Assembly (NCBI GenBank): GCA_963704405.1
Contig: OY969903.1
Location: 3,782,001 to 3,846,000, forward strand
Length of the DNA stretch: 64,000 nucleotides
Source: MFD01213-c1 sp963704405
GTDB taxonomy: Bacteria; Planctomycetota; Phycisphaerae; Tepidisphaerales; Tepidisphaeraceae
Direction of reading: 5' to 3'
Made by a program: the position numbers and the translations under genes. Under the pieces are notes generated by a model, which saw only the letters and a list, made by a program, of their open reading frames with translations, searched no databases and was not told where the DNA came from. Of the stretch, positions 12,801 to 21,414 are shown piece after piece; position 1 is the first letter of the stretch, and each line of letters starts with the position of its first letter.

Positions 12801-14644
12801 CGCTGGACACGGCGTACACTTACGATGCGGATGGGAATCTTGTATCTGACGCCCAGCCCGACGGCTACACAACCACCTACGTCTACGATAACCTGAACCG
12901 CCTGACGCTGGAGACGGTCAAGCACGAAACCACACTGGTGGAAACGTTCAACTACAACTCCGCCAGTCTGCCGCTGCGTGCCGACGGCCTGCGGCAAGGG
13001 GTGATCGACACCCGCTACGAATCCAATGGCACGACGATCCACTCGCAAACCACCACCGCTTGGCTCTACGACAACGATGGCCGATTGACGGATGAGACGT
13101 TGACGGTGCAAACCAGCGCCAGCGACACGCCGGTGGCCTACCATGACCACTTCACGTTTGATCTTGCGAATAATCGCATCGAAGAGGACACCACCGGCGG
13201 CGACAGCGGCACCGGCGTAGTGACCTACAGCTACAACGGAAATGACCAACTGCTGCACGAGACGCGAACAGGAGCCAATGCCTACCAGATCGACTACGGG
13301 CACTACAGCGGCTCAACGTTCATCAAGGGCTACGACGCCAACGGCTCACGCATTGAGTCACATCGCACGGGAACAAACCCCGAGGACAACAGCTACACGT
13401 GGGACATCCGCGGCCGGATGACCTCAGCCACCATCAGCGGTGTCACCACCACCTATGCCTACGACTCCAACGGTGTGCGTGTGAAGGAAACAACCGGCAC
13501 GAACACGACCACCTACCTGAATGATCCAAACAACCTGACAGGTTACACCAAGGCGGTGGAGGAGAATTCAAGCGCCACTGGTCTGCGCAGCTATGTGCTG
13601 GGGCTGAAAGTGGAAGGCCAGCGGGACACAGCCCATGGCACTCTGTTCCTCATCACCGATGGCCACGGGAATACAAGGGAACTGGTTGACTTGGCCACCG
13701 CCACGATCCAGCAGCATTTTGATGAGGATGCGTATGGTGCAGTGCTGGGTGTGACGACGCTGCATTCGACGTTCTGGACGTCGTGGATACAGGGCGATGG
13801 GCTGTGGGACCCGGCGAGTGGGTGGACATACAATTTGGCTCGCTGGCGGAATGGATTCCTTTTCCCAAGTATGGATAGTTTTGGGGGTGATCCCAATAGC
13901 CCTATTACGTTCCACAAATACCTCTATGCTAATGCTAATTCGATTATGTACGTTGATCCAAACGGACATACGGGATTAGCAGAAAGCCTTACCGTAGTGG
14001 GAATTACCGGAATTTTTGCTGCAATGTTATTGCCAGCCATCCGCGGCGGGATGCATCAAGCAAATGTAGTCACATCAAGTGGTACAAGCCAAAGCATCTT
14101 CACCGCAACATTTGAAGGGCAGGCGACTTGGGAAGACTGGAAGCGCGTTGGTTCAGGATTCTATGCCGGTGCGGCGGCAGGTTGGACGAATACACTCGAT
14201 ATGTTGACATTCCGTTCTGTTAACGCGATCCACGATCTGAACACACAACGTTGGCGCCAGCAAGGATTGCAAGACTCATGGGTTGGGACCGCCTCAAATG
14301 CATTTTCGTGGGTCGGGATTTATGCACTGGGGCAAGCTGCTTTTGTCTGGAGCTTAGCAGCTTCAGGAATGCCAACCATGGACATTGCGGTTCGTCTAAC
14401 TGGACAGGCTCCGAAATTCATTCACTTTGCATATGGGGCTAATGGAGTTTGGGAAGAGGCAGGTGGCACCGTTGTTGGCGAGATGAATATTTACCGCCTA
14501 CCGGAATCGTATGTCGAAGGACTTCGGATTACAGGTTGGCCAGTACCGTTTGTTGATGCGGTTCCATCTGCCGACAAAGTTGGTTTAGCCTATAATTGTG
14601 CGACAGCAGTATTGAAGGCACTCTACCGTGGTTGGGGAGGATAA
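889..14644 (+). CDS. Giant FG-GAP / delta-60 / RHS-repeat surface protein with variable C-terminal tip (frameshifted near 977 and 1255)
   Basis: A secreted or surface-anchored polymorphic-toxin-like protein of about 4,500 residues. The open frame around 889 encodes VEPLERRQMLS, resembling the planctomycete LEPR-XLL motif. It passes into the FG-GAP frame by one lost base near 977 (GTGGAG instead of GTGGGAG) and again near 1250-1258. Numbering residues from 1259: FG-GAP/VCBS repeats with DFNGDGKxD calcium-loop motifs to ~660; a PKD-like domain ~668-757; Ig-like BIG2-type domains ~761-844 and ~2141-2221; delta-60 repeats (SDGKILVAG) ~1065-1580; Fn3-like domains ~1588-1685 and ~1850-1935; the DUF6531-like RHS entry (GDFGPGWRLD) ~2560; YD repeats to ~4150; the RHS core ending in YVDPNG ~4232; and a unique ~220-residue tip. 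The true start is unresolved; TTG 889 is only the first possible initiator in the LEPR frame. Residues 1-4461 form one uninterrupted frame. Confidence 0.85.
11652..12109 (+). repeat. RHS segment, copy 1 (inside giant gene)
   Basis: This 458-bp stretch of the YD-repeat region recurs almost base for base at 22040-22524. Shared protein landmarks include GLRSGTVYYGNGQVHYSG and the run from FLFDPVSGRRQYTT to KLGRAFETVFDDG. Copy 2 is longer by 27 bp (nine residues) after the GDQ tripeptide. The near-identity at DNA level indicates a recent duplication or gene conversion. Confidence 0.9.
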
Positions 14645-14646
14645 GC

Positions 14647-14985
14647 ATGGGAATTTTGACGTTAAGTATTCCTAGCAATGAAATTGCAAAACTTCCGAAT
14701 TTATTGAGGGAAATCGGATGTGAGGTGAAAAGTACGGCTCCGTCACCTCAAGAGGCCGACGGAATCGGGGGGGTAATCATGGGCTACACATGCACCATGA
14801 ATACAGGCGCAAGGGCATTTGTGTTATGTAATAAACCCAAGCACCTTGGACCTTATGATGCGATAGTGAGCATTCGACCTGCTCATTTGTCTATTTGGAA
14901 GATGCGCGCATCGAATCGCTTAGTTCGAAAAATCGAATCCATTTTACGGAAACACGGTGCGATATGTCCCGTTTTGAAGATTTAG
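14647..14985 (+). CDS. Candidate immunity protein for the RHS tip
   Basis: A 112-residue protein starting at the ATG two bases after the stop codon of the giant RHS gene. Its ribosome binding site (GGGGAGGATAAGC before ATG) lies inside the end of that gene, so translation is probably coupled. I recognise no family. It is soluble-looking, has no signal peptide or membrane segment, and carries four cysteines. The gene and the tip upstream are lower in GC than the surrounding RHS sequence, which fits horizontally exchanged tip-plus-immunity cassettes. In polymorphic toxin systems the small gene directly behind the toxin tip is normally the cognate immunity gene. That role here is inferred from position only. 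Confidence 0.6.
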   Translation: MGILTLSIPSNEIAKLPNLLREIGCEVKSTAPSPQEADGIGGVIMGYTCTMNTGARAFVLCNKPKHLGPYDAIVSIRPAHLSIWKMRASNRLVRKIESILRKHGAICPVLKI

Positions 14986-15258
14986 AGCTCCTAACAAAAT
15001 GGGCGTGAGGTAAAAAAACTCATCCGAGCATTCATGCAGCCTCCTGTTGTGGCCCAGCACCTTGTCCAGCGGTTTTGTTCGGAAGATGTTTGGATTTCGA
15101 GGACGTTTTAGGATGTATGTATGGCGTTGATAGAAGACACAACGAAGTGGAAACGGTCGTGAGAGCGCGTTTGAAGGTCTGTTTTTGATCCTCGCCGCGC
15201 ACCGCAGGCGCCAGGCCTGCGGCATGTTCATTGAAAACTGCATATTGAATGACGTCGC
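14986..15258. other. Intergenic stretch between immunity candidate and rve transposase
   Basis: No gene could be supported. The sequence contains a GC-rich inverted stretch (caggcgccaggcctgcggc, about 15202-15220). It is probably the flank or end of the mobile element encoded on the opposite strand, but no terminal repeat could be matched with the other side. Confidence 0.3.
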
Positions 15259-16548
15259 TCAGGCGGCGCGTTGGACGGTGATGTTGATCACCGGCAGGTG
15301 AGGGTCGCCGCGGCAATTGACGCGGCGGATGTCGATCCGTGGTTTGATTGCATCGCGCTGGCGTAAGGGAATCGGTTGCGGCAACTCGATTCCTTCCCAT
15401 GCCTCATCGGGCGTCAGTCCCTTGATGGCGCTGTGCGGGCGATAATGGTTGTACCAGTGCTGGTAGTCATCGAGTCGGCGCTGGATATGCGGGCGGCTCA
15501 GGCCGCAGAGGATGATTCGCCACCAGATGCGAAAGGTTCTGAAAGTGCGTTCGATTTTGCCGTTGAGATAAGGCGCCCGCACGCGGGCTTTGACGTGGCT
15601 GATTCCGATTCGCTTCATCGCGTCATGGAACCATGAGCGGAATTGGGTGCCGTGGTCGGTGATAAGGAACTTGGGTTTGCCCTGTTCCTTTGTCGTCTTT
15701 CGCATCAGCCGGATGAGTTTTTGCTGATTCGGCGTCCTGGCATAGACATAGAAGCAAACGAGCTTGCGAGAGAAGCCATCGAGTATGGCCGCGACGGTGA
15801 AACGGAACCAGAGAATCCGCAGGGAAGTCAGGTCCATATGCCAGACGTGGTTTGGATGCTTTGGCAATAAGAGCCGGTCCGGCTGGACACCGGCGGCGGC
15901 AGCCATGGGCAGACGGCGGCGACGCGGCGGAGACCTGGGCGGGGATTCACGCAATACCCGTTGCACCGTGCTTCGGCTTACAGCAAGCCCTGCGCGAACG
16001 AGTTGCCTTGCAATAGTTCGCGTGCCAAACTCCGGTTCGGGACACAACCGGCGAAGCTCATGAGCGGTCCAGCGAACGGCGTCGGCAAGTCGGTTCCAGC
16101 GAATTGCATCGGTGAGCAGGCTTTGGTTGCCGCGGCCCTCGATCGCTTTGATCCATGATCGGATGGTGTTGGGGTGCACGACAAAACGGCGGGCGGTTTT
16201 CTTGATCGTCCAGCCGCGAAGGCGGCGAAGTTGAAGAATCGCCAGGCGTTGCTCGGCTTTGTAGTCAGGCCTTCGGTGCGGTGGAAGAGATTGGCGCTGA
16301 GCGCGCAGAGTGGCTAATTCTCTTCGCAGCAACCGGGCATCGTTCAAGGCATGATCGCGCTGTGTCAGTAATCGCAGAGTCGGCGATGCAACAGACGCCA
16401 GACGGATACGGGCCAGTTGATACGCTTGGCTGAGTAGAATGGCGAGGGCATCGACAAATTGCAGCAGATTGGCAGACGATTTCAAAAACAAGAGTGCGTG
16501 GTTTTTGGGGCAACTTTGGGGCAAAACAGTCTCCAGAAACAGTCCCAC
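15259..16548 (-). CDS. Integrase-core (rve) DDE transposase
   Basis: A 429-residue transposase with an N-terminal helix-turn-helix region (GWTIKKTARRFVVHPNTIRSW, about residues 115-135) and an integrase catalytic core. The DDE triad is visible: Asp in HMDLTSLR, Asp in LITDHGTQF and Glu in LNGKIERTFRTFR. The C-terminal part has the YNHYRPHSAIKGLTP motif common to IS481/IS3-like integrases. It appears full length and intact. I could not identify terminal inverted repeats, so the element boundaries are unknown. It sits between the RHS cassette and a tRNA remnant, consistent with an insertion hot spot. The annotated start is the first in-frame candidate and could lie further in. Confidence 0.85.
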   Translation of the reverse strand: MGLFLETVLPQSCPKNHALLFLKSSANLLQFVDALAILLSQAYQLARIRLASVASPTLRLLTQRDHALNDARLLRRELATLRAQRQSLPPHRRPDYKAEQRLAILQLRRLRGWTIKKTARRFVVHPNTIRSWIKAIEGRGNQSLLTDAIRWNRLADAVRWTAHELRRLCPEPEFGTRTIARQLVRAGLAVSRSTVQRVLRESPPRSPPRRRRLPMAAAAGVQPDRLLLPKHPNHVWHMDLTSLRILWFRFTVAAILDGFSRKLVCFYVYARTPNQQKLIRLMRKTTKEQGKPKFLITDHGTQFRSWFHDAMKRIGISHVKARVRAPYLNGKIERTFRTFRIWWRIILCGLSRPHIQRRLDDYQHWYNHYRPHSAIKGLTPDEAWEGIELPQPIPLRQRDAIKPRIDIRRVNCRGDPHLPVINITVQRAA

Positions 16549-16642
16549 GGCAGTTCGCGGCCAGTATGGAATGATTTCATAAGTCGAATAATTGAATGAT
16601 TTAATAGGCCATATTCAATTAGTATGCACGGTTGTGGCTTGA

Positions 16643-16685
16643 GTTCGGGACCAAGAGGTCGCAAGTTCAAATCTTGTCACCCCGA
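16643..16685 (+). other. 3' half of a tRNA-Pro(CGG): probable attachment-site remnant
   Basis: The stretch begins inside an anticodon loop reading TTCGGGA (anticodon CGG). It continues with a CCAAG anticodon-stem strand, a variable loop, a T arm with GCAAG and CTTGT flanking TTCAAAT, and an acceptor strand CACCCCG plus A. No matching 5' half precedes it: the upstream bases do not pair with the anticodon stem or acceptor strand. Such tRNA 3' ends are the classical duplicated att sites left by tyrosine-recombinase elements. No recombinase gene is in the window. Confidence 0.65.
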
Positions 16686-16689
16686 TTAG

Positions 16690-16729
16690 GGGCCACAAAG
16701 ACTTATGAAAAGTCTACTGTGGCCCTTTT
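16690..16729 (+). terminator. Rho-independent terminator behind the tRNA-Pro remnant
   Basis: GGGCCACA pairs with TGTGGCCC, with an inner AGACTT/AAGTCT pairing, followed by TTTT. It lies four bases after the tRNA 3' end and is presumably the terminator of the original tRNA gene, copied or retained with it. Confidence 0.65.
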
Positions 16730-16825
16730 CATTTCCGGACTCCATTTCGGACTCCACGACTCCCCCTTTAGCTCTCCAATAACCTCTCTCGCCAGCCCCA
16801 ATTGCTCTGCGGTCGGAGGTGTCCA

Positions 16826-17260
16826 TTGACCACCGCCGCCATGCCTATCCCCGTCGGCACCACCGGGCCCCATCCCTGCGCTGAATGCGGCGCACCGATG
16901 GTCCTCCGCAGCACCATCAAATACGTCTACGCCAGCGGATCGCCTCGCCTGTTTTACGGTTGCACGCGTTGGCCACAGTGCAGCGGTGCCCATGGCGCTC
17001 ATCCAGATGGGCAGCCGCTGGGGATTCCCGCAGACCGGGAAACCCGGATCGCGCGGATCGCCGCGCACGATGCGTTTGACTCCCTGTGGAAGCGAGACGG
17101 TGGCAGACGCATGAGCCGTCGGGATGCCTACCGGCTGATGCAGCATCTGATGGGGATGCGCGAGGACAAGGCGCACATCGGGCGATTCACGGCGGAGCAA
17201 TGCAAGGAATTGATTGATCGGCTGACAAGGCATTTCGAGCACCAGGGAGGTGGGCGGTGA
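16826..17260 (+). CDS. Zinc-finger protein, DUF3268-like
   Basis: The protein starts with a zinc-ribbon: CAEC near the N-terminus and, about 30 residues on, YGCTRWPQC, the pattern of topoisomerase-type C4 fingers. The remainder is a helical, charged domain. This matches what is known of the DUF3268 zinc-finger family, often found in phages and mobile islands. I chose the TTG at 16826 because GGAGGT lies five bases upstream; the ATG at 16841 is 20 bases away. The stop overlaps the GTG start of the methyltransferase gene (GTGA), so the two are probably translated together. A nucleic-acid-binding role is an inference. Confidence 0.65.
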   Translation: MTTAAMPIPVGTTGPHPCAECGAPMVLRSTIKYVYASGSPRLFYGCTRWPQCSGAHGAHPDGQPLGIPADRETRIARIAAHDAFDSLWKRDGGRRMSRRDAYRLMQHLMGMREDKAHIGRFTAEQCKELIDRLTRHFEHQGGGR

Positions 17261-19534
17261 TTTCTCAACCTGCAATATTTGATTGCCCAACCCGTCACGA
17301 CTTCCTACGCGCCAACCGCTTTGCTGGACTCTTCCAGAAAGCCGTGGTCGTTCTGTTTGCCGGCCCGGGCGGATGGTGCATCGGAGAAGAAAAGGCATTG
17401 GCTGAATCCGGCAGGCGGGATCGGTATGTCGATCTGGCCGTCAATCACTGGGGAACGGCTGTTGGTGTCCACGAACTCAATCATCCGCTCACCGAGCATC
17501 TGCATTGCGATGTCCGCGAAGTCGATCCTTGCTCGGTTCTTCTGGGCGCGATATCGGACACCTGCACGCCAGCCCGGATTGCACCGACTTCAGCAAAGCC
17601 AAAGGCGGCAAGCCAAAACGCAAACATATTCGCGCCCTGGCTGACGTCGTATTGGTCTGGGCGGAAAAACGACGACCCGACGTCATCACGCTCGAAAATG
17701 TCGAGGAGTTTCAGGACTGGGGCCCGCTGAACGCTCAGGGCCAACCCGACAAGGCTCGGCGGGGGCAGGAATTTCGCCGGTGGGTGCAGGCGCTGCGCGA
17801 CATGGGCTATGTGGTGGAGTGGCGGGAACTCCGTGCTTGCGACATCGGAATCCCCACAACTCGAAAGCGACTATTCGTCATCGCGCGTTGCGATGGCAAA
17901 CCAATCATATGGCCGGAGAAAACACATGGCGAACGGGTTGTGGATGTACGTGGTTTACAAGAATCCATCCGATTATCTGGGACGATTCGTCGTTCGTCAG
18001 TGGCTCCTCTCAGGGGACGGAATGATGATCCCGAATGCGGAGCCATATGCAATCGTCGCCAATCTTTCCGCGGCGAGAAAAGAGATTCCACAGGCCGGGC
18101 TGATGATGATAAGCCGATTCAAGGACGACGATCCCGTCATAGTCGAGGTCTGGCTCTAAAACCCTTTCACACCGCCGCCGAATGTCTGGACACCACCCAG
18201 CCCATGCTCAGCATCTTTGCCACCAAAGCCGAAGCGCGGCAGTGGGCAAAGAAAGTCAATGTTGGCCGTCCCAAACACGAGCGTCTTGGCGTGCCGCAGC
18301 GGCCCTTGCAGCCCGCAACCCATAAACGCATGGCCGGCGGCCTGCATAAACACGTGCTTCTCGCCGGCGAAACCGAACGCGGACCCTTCGTCCTCAGTAT
18401 CGAGAATTACGGATGGAATGCATCGGGTACGCGGTCGGCGCTCGAGCCGCTTTCCACAGTGACGGCCAATCCGCGAGGCGGAAAACATGCTGTCGTAGAT
18501 ATTGGTGCGGCGGCGTTTACCAGCACGCTTAATCATGGCGGAGACGAACATCGTTCACAGGATTTTCGCGATCCCATCTCAACTGTCACCGGCGCACGGG
18601 ATGCACGCGCAACAGTTGGGGCATTACTCTCGCCCTTTATCGCAAGCCCCGCACACAGCAAAACCACAGGCCGAGGTAGATATCATGATTCGGTTGATGC
18701 CCCACTGAAGACCATTACAGCATCCAATGACAAATGCCTGATGGCTGTGCATTTGGATAGCTATCACGGTGCAAAGGGAAACGAATCACGATCCCAGCCG
18801 GTGACTGAATCACTTCGAACCCTTGATACGCAGAACCGCTTCGGCGTCGTTGCCGCCCATCTATTGAAATTCCGCAGCGACAACATCGGGAACTCCCTAA
18901 ATGATCCCATGCCGACAGTGACCAGCGGTGCTGGCGCCGCCCGCGATGCGGGAGTTGCGCACGCCCTTGGCCTCTCAGCCTGCTATCTCTCGCACATGTA
19001 CAGCTCCAATACCAATGGCGGACAGGGCGATCCTCGCCAGCCATTGAAGACAGTTACAAGCGGCGGCCAGCACTCCAATATTTGCGCCGTCTATCTTCAG
19101 CCGTTCTACGGGCGGGGATCGGGCCAGACCGGACATTCGCCGGCTGCTCCGCTCCCCACCGTTTCCTCCAAGGATAGGTTCGCGCATATTGCGGTGGAGG
19201 CCACGCCTCACTGGGTTTTTCCGCTGAAAATATTCAGTCGCATCCGCCAGGTAGGCCGCTGGGCAAAGAAAATGCTCGGAGCCAAGGTCAAGGATTACCT
19301 GATGTGGGTCGAGGACGCAGAGACAGGCGAAAAATTCCCTCTCCTTTTCATGCGTCTGCGGGGCGTCATCCATCTCATCACTGACATCGTGATGCGGATG
19401 CTCCAGCCTCGCGAGCTGGCGCGGCGCAAGGATTTCCCGATTCCTACATCATTGATCGAACCGCAGATGGCCAGCAACTGAGCAAGGCTGACCAGGTGAG
19501 AAAGCCTAAAGGGACACGACCTAATGCCATTTAA
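17257..19534 (+). pseudogene. DNA (cytosine-5) methyltransferase, frameshifted twice and truncated
   Basis: Motif I appears as VLFAGPGGWCIGEEKAL in the frame opening at 17257. One base is lost near 17545-17556, after which the frame continues with the motif IV region SPDCTDFSKAKGG (Asp in place of the usual Pro-Gln) and motif VI LENVEEF. The middle (about 18430-19200) is a chain of about seven repeats of the type PLxTVTxxxR. Near 19421-19426 another base is missing (GCGCGGCGC for GCGCGGGCGC); restoring it gives ELARAQGFPDSYIIDRTADG, the family's C-terminal pattern. That frame then runs into the IS at 19521 and stops at 19534, losing the final motif X region. A separate small gene (17926-18159) lies within it. 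It is probably a phage-type methyltransferase that modifies cytosine in DNA. Confidence 0.75.
17926..18159 (+). CDS. Small protein nested in the methyltransferase gene
   Basis: A 77-residue protein in a different frame from the methyltransferase. It starts at an ATG with GGAGAAAACAC before it and ends in DDDPVIVEVWL. The sequence looks like a real protein (YVVYKNPSDYLGRFVVRQW), and I recall similar short hypothetical proteins ending in DDPVIVEVWL in other bacteria, without a known function. The overlapping part of the methyltransferase frame is rich in Arg and low in family motifs, and lies exactly where methyltransferases normally pass from a THG stretch to LKPFxTAAECxD. The simplest reading is that a small gene was inserted here and happens to leave the outer frame open. 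Confidence 0.5.
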   Translation: MANGLWMYVVYKNPSDYLGRFVVRQWLLSGDGMMIPNAEPYAIVANLSAARKEIPQAGLMMISRFKDDDPVIVEVWL

Positions 19535-20929
19535 TTAAGCCGCAAGTCCGCGCCATGGCTGCACTTACTACATTCGCGCAAAACGCAGCCTCCTGATAGG
19601 CTGATGGTGCTTAAGTCACCAACCCACAGGAGGCCACGGATGGCCAGTATTGCTTATGCGTTGAAGCGGATCAAGCAGCAGCCGTTGCAGATCGACGCGA
19701 TTCTGGATGCTCAGGCCGTCGAAGATTTGTTTGCCGAGCACGGTTACCGCTGGCGGAATCGGACGCTGGGACCGGCACAAACGATTGAGCTCTTTATCCG
19801 TCAGGTGATGGATGGGAACGAGTCGTGCGGATACGTGCGTCAATGGGCCGGTGGAACCTTCACGGCCGGGGCGTATTGCGCGGCCCGCGCGCGGTTGCCG
19901 CTGGAAGGATTCTGGGGATTGTGCCGGCGCGTGTGGGAGCAGGTCCGAATGGATCACGAAGTGGACGTGCCGCTGTGGCATGGGCATCGGACTTTCTATC
20001 TGGACGGCACGAGTTTCTCGATGCCGGACACGCCACAGTTGCAGAATGCTTTCGGCCAGCCGGGGCAACAGAAACCGGGATGCGGTTTTCCGGTAGGGCA
20101 TCTTCTTCTATCCTTCGACGCGCGTACGGGAATGGTGTTGGACGCGATCCCCGGCCCGTTGCGGAGGCACGACTTACACGATGTGCCATGGATTCACGAG
20201 CATTTGGCACAGGGCGACATCCTCATCGGCGACAAGGCGTTCGGTTCCTGGGCGCACCTGGCGCTGCTGCAAAACAAAGGCATTCACGGCCTGTTTTCAC
20301 TCCATCAACATCGTCCCGTGCATGGTAAATCCGACCGGATCGCGCTGGCCCAAGCCGCCACGCAAGCCGGATTGGATCAGCGCCGAGCAGTTCGCCGCCT
20401 TGCCGGAATATCTCGACGTGCGCATCGTGCATCGGGTGATTCACCGCCGCGGCTTTCGCCCCGTGGAAGTAAACCTCGTAACCACGCTGCTGGATCAGCA
20501 CAAATATCCCGCCAATGAACTGGTGGAACTGGGGAGGGGGCGCTGGGCGGCGGAACTGAACATCCGGCATCTCAAGACCACCATGGGAATGGAAATCCTC
20601 AAATGCAAAACGGCGGCAGGCGTGCTGAAGGAACTGGCCATCTTCCTGCTGGTGTATAATCTCGTGCGCGCCGTGATGCTCAAGGCGTCGGCGGACCAGG
20701 GCGTAGCGCCGGATCGAATCAGCTTCGCCGACACACTGGCCTGGATTCGCTGCACGTCACCGGGACAAGCGCTATGGGCGCTGCTCGTGAATCCGATTCG
20801 ACCGGGTCGATTTGAGCCGCGTGCGATCAAACGCCGGCCCAAGGAATACGACCGGCTCAATCGTCCACGCCGGGAGATGCGAAACGCCCTAAAAAACAGG
20901 GGAAAGGCGGCTTAATTAAATGGCATTAG
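19521..20929 (+). mobile_element. IS4-type insertion sequence, 1,409 bp
   Basis: Both ends carry a perfect 23-bp inverted repeat (19521-19543 and 20907-20929) beginning CTAATGCC and containing TTAATTAA. It is flanked by a direct 9-bp duplication GGACACGAC (19512-19520 and 20930-20938). Because of the end sequence the duplication could be counted as 7 to 11 bp. The only gene inside is the transposase, whose stop codon lies in the right repeat. It is inserted at the 3' end of the methyltransferase gene. Confidence 0.9.
19640..20915 (+). pseudogene. IS4-family transposase (frameshifted near 20365)
   Basis: The start at 19640 is supported by AGGAGG six bases upstream. The first Asp of the DDE triad is in YLDGTSFSMPD, the second in IGDKAFGSW, and the Glu is in RWAAELNIRHLKTTMGM, reached only in the next frame. 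The shift lies around 20360-20372 and corresponds to one extra base (or two missing). Apart from that the protein is full length, about 424 residues. Whether the shift is real or an assembly error cannot be settled here. The perfect terminal repeats and target duplication suggest a recent insertion. Confidence 0.8.
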
Positions 20930-21301
20930 GGACACGACCCTTAACCGACGCTTGCACTCGTAACTGTTTGCCGTCGGACCTGATCGTCATGGTGTATCCA
21001 TGAGCAGCGTGACGTCTTTCCCGGCCCCCGCGGCCCTGAGCACGGTCTTGATCATTTCCTGAATGTCGCGGCCTTGTTGCTCTGCCCGTGCGCATGCCGC
21101 TGGCCAGCACCAACCAGGCCTCAGCGGCCAATTGCGCTGCGGCTTGCCGCCGGTGATCTTGCGCATCACCACCACTGGCCACAGGGCTCTTTCGGCGGCA
21201 TGGTTATCGATGTTCAGGCAACCCTGTGCCCGGTGTACCGATTGAGAGCATCCCACTACTTGTCGTGCAATCGCGATTCACAGCTCCATGTTAAGATGGG
21301 A
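20930..21301 (-). pseudogene. IS66-like transposase C-terminal remnant
   Basis: On the minus strand the frame around 21256-20987 reads IDNHAAERALWPVVVMRKITGGKP. This matches the DNNAAERALRPVxxxRK signature near the C-terminus of IS66-family transposases. The continuation appears to slip between two overlapping minus-strand frames, and no N-terminal part exists. The remnant directly abuts the IS4 element. It probably truncated the methyltransferase gene before the IS4 element arrived. Confidence 0.45.
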
Positions 21302-21317
21302 ACAAAATGAGGCGCGC
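21302..21317. repeat. Left arm of 16-bp perfect inverted repeat
   Basis: ACAAAATGAGGCGCGC is repeated in exact inverted orientation at 21415-21430. The two arms enclose a markedly AT-rich stretch of about 97 bp with no gene. The arrangement could be a miniature inverted-repeat element or a recombination site ahead of the orphan RHS fragment. Confidence 0.6.
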
Positions 21318-21414
21318 TTTATCGTATTATTGCTAATATATGAAGACTATATTTACATAAACTATTTATGGATAACAGCTTATGCAGAGACGTAATTCCC
21401 TAGGACGGCGTGAG

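Noticed and set aside
12287..13303. 338-codon minus-strand frame inside the RHS region
   Set aside because: The RHS YD repeats are unmistakable on the plus strand; the antisense frame is Val/Gly/Arg-rich and has no ribosome binding site.
16482..16670. 62-codon minus-strand frame NLRPLGPELKPQP over the tRNA remnant
   Set aside because: It is the chance translation of a tRNA T-arm region, commonly seen at such sites, not a gene.
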